Program-made: the position numbers and the translations under genes | The notes under the pieces: generated by a model | Seen by the model: only the letters and a program-made list of their open reading frames with translations | The model's database searches: none | Told to the model about the DNA's origin: nothing | Assembly: GCA_038206355.1 (NCBI GenBank) | Contig: JBBRAY010000018.1 | Span: 1-64,000 of the forward strand | Direction: 5' to 3' | Length of the DNA: 64,000 nucleotides | Source: JAPLDB01 sp038206355 | GTDB taxonomy: Bacteria > Bacteroidota > Bacteroidia > AKYH767-A > 2013-40CM-41-45 | Shown: one piece after another, positions 45,701 to 53,639 of the stretch | Numbering within the stretch: position 1 is the first letter of the stretch | Layout of the letters: each line of letters opens with the position of its first letter

Positions 45701-47187
45701 ACGGAACAATGGATTTAAGTAAAGCAAGTTGTAAAGTAACATACTTGAATACTTCTTATGCTGCGAATGACAGGGTATATGTGCATGAAAATTATTTTGA
45801 ATTCAAAAACTTTACAATTCATGATGCAAATGGAAATCCCGGAAAAGCAAACGGTCGCATCAGTCATTCTTACTTTTCTGATTTCAGATTTAATTTACGG
45901 ATAGACGTAAATAACTTTGAAGGTCTTCATACTTCTGCATCTCAGAATGAACTGTACTATGGAAATGCATTTGTGACAGGATATGCAAATTTTGACGGAC
46001 CGCTGGAGAGCATGAAGCTTAACATGCAGCTGAAATCGGAACGGGGAACAGCAATAGCAATACCGCTTTCATCTACAAGTGAACTCTCGCGAAGTAATTA
46101 TATTACATTCATTAACAGGGGTGATTCAGCGGAGAAAAAAATTACAGGAAAGAATTTTAATCCGGCCGGGATATCACTCGATATGTCGTTTGAAGTAACA
46201 GATGATGCTGATCTTGAAATTATTTTTGACGAGAAGATCGGTGATAAAATTACAGGTAACGGTACAGGTAACCTCCGGTTCATTCTTGATGAAGGCGGCA
46301 ACTTTAATATTTATGGAAGTTATTTCATTACCAGAGGAGATTATCTTTTTACTTTGCAGAATATCATCAACAAACATTTTACTATTCAGGATGGAGTGAT
46401 CCGCTGGAACGGTGACCCGTTAAATGCTGATATCAACCTCACCGCATATTACAAGGGAGGAACGTCAACATTATATAAGGTGATGCCTGAAGATTCTTCA
46501 CTCCGCAGAAGGCTGAATTATGAAGTCGTACTTTATCTCACAAACAAACTCATGAATCCGACCATCAATTATGAAATAAAAGTTTCAGGACTCAGCAATG
46601 CCACGGCCGGAACAGTTTATAGTCGCGTAAACTCGGAGGCAGAACTGACACGGCAGGTTTTTGGATTGATGCTGCTGAATCAGTTTATCGCACGGCAGAA
46701 CGGAACACAACAGGTGGATGGTATCAGTGCCGCAGATGGAGCAGAGGCAAGTGCATCAGAATTGCTCAGCAACCAGGTGAGTAACTGGCTTGCACAACTC
46801 AGCAAAGATGTGAGTCTGGGATTTAATTATCGCCCCGGTGATACTTACAATAAAGAAGAAATCGAAGTCATGTTTTCGAAAACACTTTTTAACGACCGAC
46901 TTTCCATTGAAGGTAACGTAGGTGTTGCAAGCGACCAGACAACCCGGAATATCGTTGGTGATTTCAATGCTGAATATTCTCTAACGCTCGATGGGAGAGT
47001 GAAACTAAAAGCATTCAACCGTTCAAATATCAACAACGTACTCGACTATACTTCTCCATATACCCAGGGCGTGGGCATTTTTTATCATGAGCAATTTGAT
47101 ACCTGGAAAGAATTGAGAAACCGGCATCGGAAAAAAAAGTTGGATGAAGAAAAACCGGCTGCATCAGGTACATCACCTGCTGATTAA
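42742..47187 (+). CDS. TamB-like translocation and assembly module protein
   Basis: The 1481-residue protein has one N-terminal membrane anchor (IFLWFTAVFLLIVGLAFLVA) and a long beta-rich body, ending in a TamB C-terminal (DUF490) domain: NYEIKVSGLSNATAG, then a stretch leading to ELTRQVFGLMLLNQFIARQN, then NWLAQLSKDVSLGFNYRPGD. Such proteins bridge the envelope with a hydrophobic groove and are implicated in outer-membrane protein assembly or lipid transport. The only in-frame start is TTG at 42742; a stop lies five codons upstream. The size is normal for the Bacteroidota family. Two terminator-like hairpins lie beyond its stop. Confidence 0.88.
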   Translation: MKGKTIKKLKRIFLWFTAVFLLIVGLAFLVAMAPPVQTWLAHRVSDYLSKELKTNVYVDKVRINFFKSLTLKGLLIEDLHLDTLLYAGELSLNLNDISTKNHILDIHEISLTDGGFYLREYHGEVNNNLDFILEYFSSGSSNDTTARDYKITVENLKLQNARFKYEVEDDTLQEHGMDYTHLDIHSVYGDISNIHFINDSIFGKITNLSAKERCGFILSAFNGDAKLSSDEMRITDLSIKTPYTDLHTDLTFNYDSFPDWIEFNDRMRWHSDFRASKISFTDIAFFAGEYLWGIHNTVNLTGECKGTVTRFKCKNVTLEYGKQTLFKGNIALTGLPNIEETYFDILADKITTDKRDVETIPLYPFDSASHVRLPDNLAQLGKVNFKGKFSGFYNDFVAYGNINTALGYVSSDINLKFDPKQKKEFYKGHLAAKEFDIGRLSGVAELGNLSLTADVDGSGLRLDNMETKMNGAISLFQYKDYSYHNISVNGQVSRKLFDGALIINEPNIDLVFNGQVDFQEDIPVFDFTADVNRLRLDKLNLFVLPGEAEISSHLQINFSGNSPDNWEGEVEANNFNYKVDKKLYHVNNVSISSDLDAVSRGIHIRSDFTDGDLRGQFEFKTLADAFTQLIPEYFPALMPDIERVVSNQNFTFDIRLKNTSLITEIFLPSWSVDPSTVVNGHFNSMLNKFECNISSDEIRYKNFRLMNEKLALDAGREVVSVRATANRLFYSDSSFIESPVLAASGSLNEVNFSLHFADSAVFANRGIFNGKFEIKSPHQYHLNFKDADVTLNGKVWKINPENALDIDSSALVFNSFAFESEKATIGLQGIISESENDTLFFNTANFSLEDLNSFLRKYSVSTGGVLNGSASISNIYNKPLLLADLRIYSLAVNEDTLGNAVISSGYDNRKKSIHLAANVMKNNFNTIHIDGDYYFSRDNDNLDFDIKLINFYLNPYERYMADVVRDVRGKLSAELKLKGTFSKPALNGTMDLSKASCKVTYLNTSYAANDRVYVHENYFEFKNFTIHDANGNPGKANGRISHSYFSDFRFNLRIDVNNFEGLHTSASQNELYYGNAFVTGYANFDGPLESMKLNMQLKSERGTAIAIPLSSTSELSRSNYITFINRGDSAEKKITGKNFNPAGISLDMSFEVTDDADLEIIFDEKIGDKITGNGTGNLRFILDEGGNFNIYGSYFITRGDYLFTLQNIINKHFTIQDGVIRWNGDPLNADINLTAYYKGGTSTLYKVMPEDSSLRRRLNYEVVLYLTNKLMNPTINYEIKVSGLSNATAGTVYSRVNSEAELTRQVFGLMLLNQFIARQNGTQQVDGISAADGAEASASELLSNQVSNWLAQLSKDVSLGFNYRPGDTYNKEEIEVMFSKTLFNDRLSIEGNVGVASDQTTRNIVGDFNAEYSLTLDGRVKLKAFNRSNINNVLDYTSPYTQGVGIFYHEQFDTWKELRNRHRKKKLDEEKPAASGTSPAD

Positions 47188-47243
47188 CAGGACGTCGATT
47201 TCTGAAGACGTCCAATGCGCAATCAATCTTTAAGCAAAAAAAA

Positions 47244-47269
47244 CGAACCTTACGGGGTTCGCTTTTTTT
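47244..47269 (+). terminator. Terminator after the TamB-like gene (CGAACC stem, TTACGG loop)
   Basis: Six-base CGAACC/GGTTCG arms enclose TTACGG and are followed by seven T (47263-47269). It lies 57 bases past the stop codon. The same loop occurs in three further hairpins in this gap. Confidence 0.75.
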
Positions 47270-47458
47270 GATTCAACCTTACGGGGTTGTGCTCAGTGTT
47301 TCGCCATATGCTTAGAATGGGTTTGTTAACAGGTGCAATATGCTATTGAACTTTAGTAAGTATTTATCTATTCAGTCATGTTTCTTACAGAACTACTTAT
47401 TAATTGGTTTGTGTGATTTATAATTTAAAATCTAATGAGAGCGGCACTAAAAACAGAA

Positions 47459-47488
47459 GCAGCAAACCTTACGGGGTTTGCTGCTTTT
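47459..47488 (+). terminator. Second terminator-like hairpin with ten-base stem
   Basis: Perfect ten-base arms GCAGCAAACC (47459-47468) and GGTTTGCTGC (47475-47484) around TTACGG are followed by four T. It has no gene of its own upstream within 270 bases. Confidence 0.65.
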
Positions 47489-47690
47489 GATGACAACCTT
47501 ACGGGGTTGTGGCTGATCCAACTTTTTAATAGGTTATGAAACTAATTACATGACAATGATACTTCCGTTTTGAAAGGGATAGTTGCCGGATAACAGGCAC
47601 TTCTTACAGTTGTAAGATTTACACTATTCCAAATTTCCCGAAGTCGGTTTTCTCACTGAAATACATGTTGAGTCGTGATCGTCAAAAAGC

Positions 47691-47698
47691 TACCTTTG
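47691..47698 (+). promoter_or_regulatory. Promoter element TACCTTTG for ribBA
   Basis: TACCTTTG lies seven bases upstream of the ribBA ATG, giving a nearly leaderless transcript. Confidence 0.55.
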
Positions 47699-47705
47699 CG
47701 GCGTT

Positions 47706-48920
47706 ATGAAAGAGAAATTGGATTCTATAGCTGAAGCGATTGCCGACCTGAGAGCCGGAAAGGTCATAATAGTGGTAGATGACGCCAACCGCGAAAATGA
47801 AGGTGATTTTGTCACTGTCGCCGAAAATGCCACACCCGATGTGGTTAATTTTATGGCTACCCATGGCAGGGGTCTCATTTGCACTCCGCTTTCGGGTGAA
47901 CGTTGCGATGAGCTTAACCTCGAGCTGATGGTGCAAAGAAACACCTCATCGCATGAAACCCCTTTTACAGTTTCTGTTGACCTGATCGGACACGGTACCA
48001 GCACAGGAATATCGGCGAGCGACAGGTCTAAAACCATTCTTGCACTTATAGATAAAAATACAAAGCCGGAGGATCTCGGCAGGCCCGGACATATTTTTCC
48101 GCTGCGTGCCCGCAAAGGGGGCGTACTGAGAAGGACGGGACATACAGAAGCAACGATAGACCTTGCACGGCTGGCGGGTTTCAAGCCTGCAGGTGTATTG
48201 GTTGAGATCATGAATGAGGACGGAACAATGGCAAGGATCCCCGACCTTATGAAAATTGCGGATAAGTTTGAACTGAAAATAATAAGTATCGAAGACCTCA
48301 TTGCTTACCGGTTGAAACAGGAGTCGCTCATTGAGCGCGAAGTGGAAGTTATGCTTCCTACGCTATGGGGCGATTTTAATCTCTTCGCATATAAACAAAA
48401 GACTTCCGGTCAGGAGCACCTGGCTCTCATCAAAGGCGAGTGGAAGAAGGATGAGCCGGTTTTGGTTCGTGTTCATTCATCATGTCTTACAGGAGATATT
48501 TTCGGATCGTGCCGTTGCGACTGCGGACCTCAACTTCATACGGCCATGAAAATGATTGAAGAGGCAGGCAAGGGTGTTATCGTTTATATGAACCAGGAGG
48601 GACGTGGAATCGGTCTGCTGAACAAACTCAAAGCATACAAATTGCAGGAGGAAGGACTGGATACCGTTGAAGCAAATATTAAACTTGGATTTGATTCTGA
48701 CGAGCGCGATTATGGAGTGGGAGCACAGATCCTTCGTGATCTTGGCGTTAGTAAAATGAGGTTGATGACTAACAATCCTAAAAAACGTGCGGGACTCATT
48801 GGTTATGGTCTGGAAATCGTTGAGGTTATTCCAATTGAAATAAAATCAAATGAACACAATAAAGATTACCTGCTCACCAAAAGAAATAAGCTCGGCCATA
48901 CATTGAAGCTCGACCATTAA
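47706..48920 (+). CDS. ribBA: Bifunctional 3,4-dihydroxy-2-butanone-4-phosphate synthase / GTP cyclohydrolase II
   Basis: The 404-residue protein fuses two enzymes of riboflavin synthesis. The N-terminal RibB half contains VVDDANRENEGDFV, GRGLICTPL and HTEATIDLARLAG; it makes dihydroxybutanone phosphate from ribulose-5-phosphate. The C-terminal RibA half contains the zinc-binding CLTGDIFGSCRCDCGPQLH and YMNQEGRGIGL with NNPKKRAGL; it opens GTP. All catalytic motifs are intact. The stop codon overlaps the convergent glycosyltransferase gene by four bases. The other riboflavin genes are not in this window. Confidence 0.96.
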   Translation: MKEKLDSIAEAIADLRAGKVIIVVDDANRENEGDFVTVAENATPDVVNFMATHGRGLICTPLSGERCDELNLELMVQRNTSSHETPFTVSVDLIGHGTSTGISASDRSKTILALIDKNTKPEDLGRPGHIFPLRARKGGVLRRTGHTEATIDLARLAGFKPAGVLVEIMNEDGTMARIPDLMKIADKFELKIISIEDLIAYRLKQESLIEREVEVMLPTLWGDFNLFAYKQKTSGQEHLALIKGEWKKDEPVLVRVHSSCLTGDIFGSCRCDCGPQLHTAMKMIEEAGKGVIVYMNQEGRGIGLLNKLKAYKLQEEGLDTVEANIKLGFDSDERDYGVGAQILRDLGVSKMRLMTNNPKKRAGLIGYGLEIVEVIPIEIKSNEHNKDYLLTKRNKLGHTLKLDH

Positions 48921-50110
48921 AGGGTGTTACAGAATTCTATGATCTGCTTTCCGATGCTTTCATTTGAATAACCTGCAAGAACAAATTTTCTTGCTTCTGA
49001 TCCAATGGACAGACATAAATTTTTATCATCAAGACATTTTTCAATCTGCATCAATATATCTTCCGGAGAATCAGCAATCAGAATATTTTTTCCGTTTGTA
49101 TAGCTGATTCCTTCAGCGCCGATGGTTGTGCTGATGATGGTTTTTCCCAATGCCATTCCCTGAATAATTTTAACGCGCATGCCACCGCCACTCTTCAGCG
49201 GAACGATCATCAACTGTTTGCCGTCCATAAATTCAATTGCATCCATAATTTCACCCGCGCATGTAACCCCCGAACCGGCTCGATTCATAAGCCAATCAGG
49301 AAAACCCCTGCCAGCGAGATATAATTTTAGTGACGGAAATTTTTTATGAATCATATCCCAGCAATCGTCCAGAAACCATTCAATGCCTTCGAGATTAGGC
49401 CGCCAGTCCATTGCGCCGAGGTGAAAAATGCAAAGCTGCTCTTCAGGCATGATCTGACTGCTGTATTTACCGGCATCAATGCCCACCGGCGTTACATTCA
49501 TCGGAACAGTACACCCCAACTTCCTGAAAACCTGTTCGTCATCACCGGTAATGGGAAGGATTGCGTCTACCTGATTGATGATTTGCATTTCATATTTTTT
49601 CAACCGGCGCGCCAGCAGCGAAAGATAGGTGCGCCTTAAAATATTTTTTTCATTCTTTGCAAGTCGTTCCCAAATGGTATGTTCAACATTATGTGCACGC
49701 ATGACTATTCGCGCCCGTGAATTTTTTCTGATGATGGGTATATATGGCGTCATGAACAGACTTTCCATCAATACAATATCATAGTTATCAGTATTCAATA
49801 CCTGTAATAATTTTTCCTCAAACTCCCGTGAGTGGAAACGCATAACATTATAAGATTGATCAGAAAAAAGATTCTTGAAAGCCCCCGGGATGTTCACGTC
49901 GGTATCAATGGGAATTGACTCAATACCATACTTTGATTTTATATCGCCCGGAAATGAATTCAGGTCCACGTGGTGCTTACGCGTATTCAGCGTGAGCATC
50001 TTTACGTGAACACCTTGCGCAAGGAGCGCATCAGCAACACTGATGATGGCAATATTACCGCCGTCATTGGCAGGAAATGGAATGCGGTGACAAAGCTGAA
50101 GAACCTTCAT
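48917..50110 (-). CDS. Glycosyltransferase family 4-type protein
   Basis: The 397-residue GT-B fold protein opens MKVLQLCHRIPFPANDGGNI, a common N-terminus of GT4 enzymes, and has IVMRAHNVEHTIWERLAKNE followed by a long helical linker. The C-terminal nucleotide-sugar domain shows FHLGAMDWRPNLEGIEWFLD and IVPLKSGGGMRVKIIQGMA with GKTIISTTIGAEGI, where the E7-like motif lies. Such enzymes build exopolysaccharide or lipopolysaccharide outer sugars. The donor and acceptor cannot be told. The start overlaps the stop of the permease gene upstream by four bases, so the two are coupled. Confidence 0.88.
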   Translation of the reverse strand: MKVLQLCHRIPFPANDGGNIAIISVADALLAQGVHVKMLTLNTRKHHVDLNSFPGDIKSKYGIESIPIDTDVNIPGAFKNLFSDQSYNVMRFHSREFEEKLLQVLNTDNYDIVLMESLFMTPYIPIIRKNSRARIVMRAHNVEHTIWERLAKNEKNILRRTYLSLLARRLKKYEMQIINQVDAILPITGDDEQVFRKLGCTVPMNVTPVGIDAGKYSSQIMPEEQLCIFHLGAMDWRPNLEGIEWFLDDCWDMIHKKFPSLKLYLAGRGFPDWLMNRAGSGVTCAGEIMDAIEFMDGKQLMIVPLKSGGGMRVKIIQGMALGKTIISTTIGAEGISYTNGKNILIADSPEDILMQIEKCLDDKNLCLSIGSEARKFVLAGYSNESIGKQIIEFCNTL

Positions 50111-51522
50111 TGCGGACCGGAAAATCTTTTTGGAATAAATCTGTTGAAGAACTTCGCATACGCATCTCTGTCAAAGAGTGCTGAGTCTGTTGTTGCTTTA
50201 TACATGAGAAATAATCCCAGTGGTAACAGCAGTGCAGAGGAAAGCCACATCCCTTCATAAACCGGAATAACTCCTTCGCGTGCCATTTTTTCTCCGGTGA
50301 TAGAGATGATATGGTAGGTGAGAAAAAAGATGACGGAGATAACCAATGGCATTCCCAGTCCGCCTTTGCGGATGATGGATCCCAGTGGTGCGCCAATCAG
50401 GAACAAAACCAGTATGGCAAAGGAAAGTGTGAATTTTCTGTTCCACTCAATACGGTGTTTGTACAAACTCTTTTTGCGAACGGTGATATCGTTTGCGGCA
50501 TCACCTGCAATATTCAAAGAGGTACGTGCCGAATTGAGTGCACTCGAAATAATATTTACCTGCTGAGGTTTGCCAAAATTCAAAATGAAATTTTCATTCG
50601 CAAATGGAATCTCATTTCCCGTTTTACGCTGCATTTTTTCGTAATAGCTCCTGTTGTATTTCTGGTAGTAAAGTCTTGTTTCTCCTATCTTTTTTTCAAT
50701 AGAATCTGCTGAGGAAGACAGCTGTTTCAGATTCAGCATCTGGTAATTGTCTTTGAAAAGCTGTTCATTCGTTCTTGTCAATTTAAAGGCGCTGAGGTCA
50801 AAACGGATTACTTCTTTCTGAAACTCCGTCCGCATCATTGGTTTTGTATCGACACCCTTCGGTCTTTTTCTTTCCTCATAACTATTACCATTGTGCAAAG
50901 TGAGGATCAGGTAACGGTCATCATCACTCATCTGCATCGTACCTTTATCAGCAAGAATTAACTTTGTATTGCCACGGTTCTCTGTATGGTCATAGATCAT
51001 TACATTGTGAATTGTCTGGTTGTCCTTATCCTTACTTCCAACCCTGATCACGTATCCTTCAATACCATTATAAAATACACCCGGCTTGATATAAAGCGCC
51101 GGTTTCTGATTCCGTACATCGTAAAGCAGAGCACTCATACGGAGGTTTGCAGCCGGTAAAACGTTGTTTGAAAAATAAAATGCGCCAATGCAAATTCCGA
51201 TGGTGAGAAAAATCAACGGACGCATTATTTTCTGCACGCTCATACCAGCTGATTTGCAGGCGACGAGTTCATAATGTTCGGCCAGATTTCCGAAAGTCAT
51301 GATGGAAGCCAGTAACATTGCCAGCGGTAGGGCAAGCGGGACAAGGGTTACAGAGACATAGATCATCAACTTGAAAATGACTATCCATTCAAGTCCTTTG
51401 CCCACGAGGTCGTCAATATATTTCCATAGGAACTGCATGAGAAGCACGAACAGTGAGATGAAAAAAGTCATCACAAATGGACCCAGGAATGTGCTTATTA
51501 CTAACGAGCTAATCTTCTTCAC
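50107..51522 (-). CDS. LptF/LptG-type permease (YjgP/YjgQ family)
   Basis: The 471-residue inner-membrane protein starts from GTG at 51522 with KKISSLVISTFLGPFVMTFF. It has three N-terminal membrane segments, a large periplasmic beta-jellyroll region (about residues 120-340) and three C-terminal segments (ILVLFLIGAPLGSIIRKGGL, VISVIFFLTYHIISI, LSSALLLPLGLFLMY). LptF and LptG, with ATPase LptB, pull lipopolysaccharide from the inner membrane; Bacteroidota often have a single fused-length homologue pair. The promoter element TAAATTTG lies 14 bases upstream. Coupled to the glycosyltransferase gene by a four-base overlap, which suits a role in envelope polysaccharide export. Confidence 0.87.
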   Translation of the reverse strand: MKKISSLVISTFLGPFVMTFFISLFVLLMQFLWKYIDDLVGKGLEWIVIFKLMIYVSVTLVPLALPLAMLLASIMTFGNLAEHYELVACKSAGMSVQKIMRPLIFLTIGICIGAFYFSNNVLPAANLRMSALLYDVRNQKPALYIKPGVFYNGIEGYVIRVGSKDKDNQTIHNVMIYDHTENRGNTKLILADKGTMQMSDDDRYLILTLHNGNSYEERKRPKGVDTKPMMRTEFQKEVIRFDLSAFKLTRTNEQLFKDNYQMLNLKQLSSSADSIEKKIGETRLYYQKYNRSYYEKMQRKTGNEIPFANENFILNFGKPQQVNIISSALNSARTSLNIAGDAANDITVRKKSLYKHRIEWNRKFTLSFAILVLFLIGAPLGSIIRKGGLGMPLVISVIFFLTYHIISITGEKMAREGVIPVYEGMWLSSALLLPLGLFLMYKATTDSALFDRDAYAKFFNRFIPKRFSGPQ

Positions 51523-51535
51523 GCTATCTTTATCG

Positions 51536-51543
51536 CAAATTTA
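51536..51543 (-). promoter_or_regulatory. Promoter element TAAATTTG upstream of the LptF/G-type gene
   Basis: The reverse-strand match to TAnnTTTG lies 13 bases before the GTG start, supporting that start codon. Confidence 0.5.
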
Positions 51544-51704
51544 AGTAATGACTCAGTTTGAGAGTAGTAAATAAATTACATTTTATGATTTGGGCTACTT
51601 CGTGCCTTTGAGCTTTAGTGGCATTACCTCAATAACTAACATAAAAGCCGCAGCACAAAGTTTTACTTAAATATTCTAACTGAATCATTATCCCAATTTA
51701 ATCT

Positions 51705-52316
51705 ATGGCGCAAGGTACTAAAATCACTTTCAGCGAAGCAGAGCTTGATGTAATTACCAACACTGGTTTTTTCTATACAAAGCACGCAGCAATGCAAAAG
51801 GTGATGGATCTGATGAGTGAAACAGAACGTGCCATTCGCGGAGTTATTGCCTCTGAAGAGAAATTAGGTCTGCATACTAAAGTTGATTCACCAAAAATTT
51901 TCAGGGGAGAAAACTACAGGCTATTGCCCTACATGATGCTTGATTATCCCCGGTTGTTCAGTGCTTCAACTGTTTTTGCTTTTCGTACGATGTTCTGGTG
52001 GGGAAAAGAGTTCAGCTTCACAATTCATCTGCAGGGTGAGGCATGGGAAAAATTCAAACCGGTGATAGCAGAAAAAATCAATAGACTGGAAGGAGAAGAA
52101 TTTTATTGCTGCGTGCATAAATCACCATGGCAATATTATTTTGAAGAAGATAACTACATTCCGCTTGACGAAATGCTGAATGACAAGGAAAAAATGTCAG
52201 CGATGCTATCAGGGAACTTTATAAAAATCAGCAGGAGAATCGGGATTAATGAATTTCAAAATGTACCCGCCTTTGCGACTACTACTTTGCAACTCATCAT
52301 TAAAATGTTGTTCTGA
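51705..52316 (+). CDS. Conserved-looking hypothetical protein
   Basis: The 203-residue soluble protein starts MAQGTKITFSEAELDVITNT and contains RGVIASEEKLGLHTKVDSPK, MMLDYPRLFSASTVFAFRTM and CCVHKSPWQYYFEEDNYIPL. Aromatic residues are common. There is no signal peptide or membrane segment. I do not recognise the family, although the motif pattern has the feel of a Bacteroidota-specific protein. It is convergent with the START-like gene, with three bases between stop codons. Function unknown. Confidence 0.65.
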   Translation: MAQGTKITFSEAELDVITNTGFFYTKHAAMQKVMDLMSETERAIRGVIASEEKLGLHTKVDSPKIFRGENYRLLPYMMLDYPRLFSASTVFAFRTMFWWGKEFSFTIHLQGEAWEKFKPVIAEKINRLEGEEFYCCVHKSPWQYYFEEDNYIPLDEMLNDKEKMSAMLSGNFIKISRRIGINEFQNVPAFATTTLQLIIKMLF

Positions 52317-52319
52317 TTT

Positions 52320-52724
52320 TCAGGAACCAATGGAATGCATCAGTTCATGCACCTGGCTGCTCCACAAGCGTGTATTCTGATCTTTTTCATCCTCTGTGCT
52401 GAAATCGGTCACAATTAATGCGATGTCACCGGTGATGTCGTCCTGTACGATGTCGAACTGAAAATAAGTCTCGTCTTTATGATCTTCGGTAATCCATTTA
52501 AAACGCACCATCTGGTTATCCTTTTTGCTCATTATGCGTGCGCGCTGTTCCGATTTTCCCCAATGAAAAACATAATCGCCGTCGAGCAAAGTAACCCTGT
52601 CAGCAAACCAGCCTTCCATGCCGTCAGGACTGCATAAATGGTTGAATAAAATGCGAGGAGACGACTTTACCTGGAATTCTACTGAATACTTTATCTTGTC
52701 GGTTGAAACTTTAGCTTTACTCAT
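52320..52724 (-). CDS. START-like (SRPBCC fold) domain protein
   Basis: With ATG 52724 the product has 134 residues (MSKAKVSTDKIKYSVEFQVK). The pattern FNHLCSPDGMEGWFADRVTL, HWGKSEQRARIMSKKDNQMV followed by RFKWITEDHKDETYFQFDIV is that of small START-like proteins of Bacteroidota, related to the AHSA1/SRPBCC fold with a ligand-binding cavity. The upstream TTG at 52733 is less likely. The 3' end is three bases from the convergent 51705 gene. The transposon insertion at 52795 lies 70 bases upstream of the start, and could have displaced part of its promoter region. Function unknown. Confidence 0.82.
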   Translation of the reverse strand: MSKAKVSTDKIKYSVEFQVKSSPRILFNHLCSPDGMEGWFADRVTLLDGDYVFHWGKSEQRARIMSKKDNQMVRFKWITEDHKDETYFQFDIVQDDITGDIALIVTDFSTEDEKDQNTRLWSSQVHELMHSIGS

Positions 52725-52786
52725 CTGAATCAAAAAAATTTAATTGTTGCAAGATAGGTAAAATACTGCAACGATTGAACTGATAT

Positions 52787-52794
52787 AAACCATG
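52787..52794. repeat. Target site duplication, left copy (AAACCATG)
   Basis: This 8-bp sequence abuts the left inverted end of the element at 52795-55950 and is repeated exactly on the other side. Confidence 0.85.
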
Positions 52795-52822
52795 GGTACT
52801 GTCTCACTTTCAAATTTAACTA
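52795..52822. repeat. Left terminal inverted repeat
   Basis: Starts GGTACTGTCTCA and ends TTAACTA. Aligned with the reverse complement of 55923-55950, 21 of 28 positions agree, including two seven-base blocks, TGTCTCA and TTAACTA. Confidence 0.8.
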
Positions 52823-52854
52823 TGGGCCATGCTTGACCGCTCAAAAATACGGTT

Positions 52855-52862
52855 TACCTTTG
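52855..52862 (+). promoter_or_regulatory. Promoter element TACCTTTG
   Basis: TACCTTTG ends four bases before the ATA codon at 52867. The 89-residue gene in the same element has the identical octamer at the identical distance from its ATG (55409-55416 and 55421). Confidence 0.55.
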
Positions 52863-52866
52863 TTGC

Positions 52867-53088
52867 ATAGCAAAGCGAAAGCGACCTTCTGATGTTAATG
52901 AACGCGCAAAGTTCATCGTTGATATACCTACAGGGCAAGCAAGCGAATCCGACAAAGATAAAGGTAAAAACCCTGCTGCTATTGCGTTAGGAAGGTTAAG
53001 CGGTTTGAAAGGTGGTAAGGCGCGTGCTGCAAAATTATCATCCGTTAAACGTAAAGCGATTGCAAAGAAGGCGGCTGAGAGTAGATGA
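52867..53088 (+). CDS. Small basic Ala/Lys/Gly-rich protein, apparent ATA start
   Basis: The frame from ATA at 52867 reads (M)AKRKRPSDVNERAKFIVDI, then PTG and a linker, then KNPAAIALGRLSGLKGGKAR followed by a basic helix, 73 residues in all. The motif NPAA-ALGR-GGLKGGKARA with a start like MAKR-RP-D-N is a widespread family of small basic proteins, sometimes annotated as histone H1-like; DNA binding is presumed from charge, not shown. No ATG or GTG exists in frame before the family's N-terminus, so either ATA serves as start or ATG has mutated and the gene is damaged. The C-terminus (AAESR) is slightly short of the usual ending with a Trp. It is convergent with the SecB-like gene, 13 bases away. 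Confidence 0.6.
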   Translation: MAKRKRPSDVNERAKFIVDIPTGQASESDKDKGKNPAAIALGRLSGLKGGKARAAKLSSVKRKAIAKKAAESR

Positions 53089-53101
53089 AAAAAAAATAGA
53101 A

Positions 53102-53638
53102 TTAATTTTTTCTTCTCTTAATAGGCGGAGCTTTAAAAATTTTTTTTGGCTTTTTTTCTGGCTCTGTTGATTCCGATCTTGAAACCATTGTTTGCATAAA
53201 GTCCTGTAACTTTATTAAAGGCAGATAATAGTCGTGTATAAAAGTTCCCTGTGTTTTCTCTGAAATTGCGCCCCTTGCATGGGATAATGCAGAACCAACA
53301 ACCAATGTCATTATTGTAGGAGACATATTAAATTCTTTGTTGTTTGGAAGAACAGTTAAAAACCTATCAAGATTTTTTATTTTGTATGAAGTAACACAAA
53401 CACATGAAAGCATTTCTACCGACTCCCCATTATGCTTGTATGTGTAGATTCCATCAAGAAAAACATTGAATAAATCTTTCTCCAAATCCCAAGAAAATTT
53501 AATTTGAAATGAGAAGTTTAAAAGATCCTCATTAAAAGAAGTCCTAATTTCAGAACTTGCATCACTGTAAGACAAATTAAGTACCCTTATATCGTTAATT
53601 TTAATACTTAACGGATTTTGCTCTGTTGGCTCTGTCAT
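53102..53638 (-). CDS. SecB-like chaperone of a toxin-antitoxin-chaperone (TAC) operon
   Basis: The 178-residue protein has the SecB layout: beta strands to about residue 95, then a helix and loop with SHARGAISEKTQGTF (119-133) and YLPLIKLQDFMQT (138-150). These match the conserved SecB stretch with a YARE-type helix, RGTF and a final NFDALF-type helix. A basic tail (KKPKKIFKAPPIKRRKN) is extra. In the TAC systems best known from Mycobacterium tuberculosis (Rv1955-Rv1957), a SecB-like chaperone binds the antitoxin's C-terminal tail and protects it. Here the gene is third, starting one base after the antitoxin stop, the same order. Bacteroidota generally lack canonical SecB for export, so a solitary role in secretion is less likely. 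Confidence 0.8.
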   Translation of the reverse strand: MTEPTEQNPLSIKINDIRVLNLSYSDASSEIRTSFNEDLLNFSFQIKFSWDLEKDLFNVFLDGIYTYKHNGESVEMLSCVCVTSYKIKNLDRFLTVLPNNKEFNMSPTIMTLVVGSALSHARGAISEKTQGTFIHDYYLPLIKLQDFMQTMVSRSESTEPEKKPKKIFKAPPIKRRKN

Positions 53639-53639
53639 A

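Larger units (their letters stand above)
47244..47509. repeat. Two copies of a paired TTACGG-loop hairpin module
   Basis: The 518-base gap between the TamB-like gene and ribBA holds four hairpins, all with CC-TTACGG-GG at the tip: 47244-47261, 47274-47289, 47459-47484 and 47494-47509. They come as two pairs, each a longer hairpin with a T tract followed by CAACC-TTACGG-GGTTG. The pairs are about 200 bases apart, with unrelated sequence between them, so the module was duplicated. The rest of the gap shows no gene; a promoter element for ribBA lies at its end. Confidence 0.7.

Noticed and set aside
47690..48301. Long antisense reading frame of about 203 codons inside ribBA
   Set aside because: It mirrors the strongly conserved RibB domain on the other strand, has a Ser/Arg-rich shadow composition and no start-region signals.
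50311..50712. Antisense frame of 133 codons in the LptF/G-type gene
   Set aside because: It overlaps a well-supported membrane protein gene and has no start or family signals.
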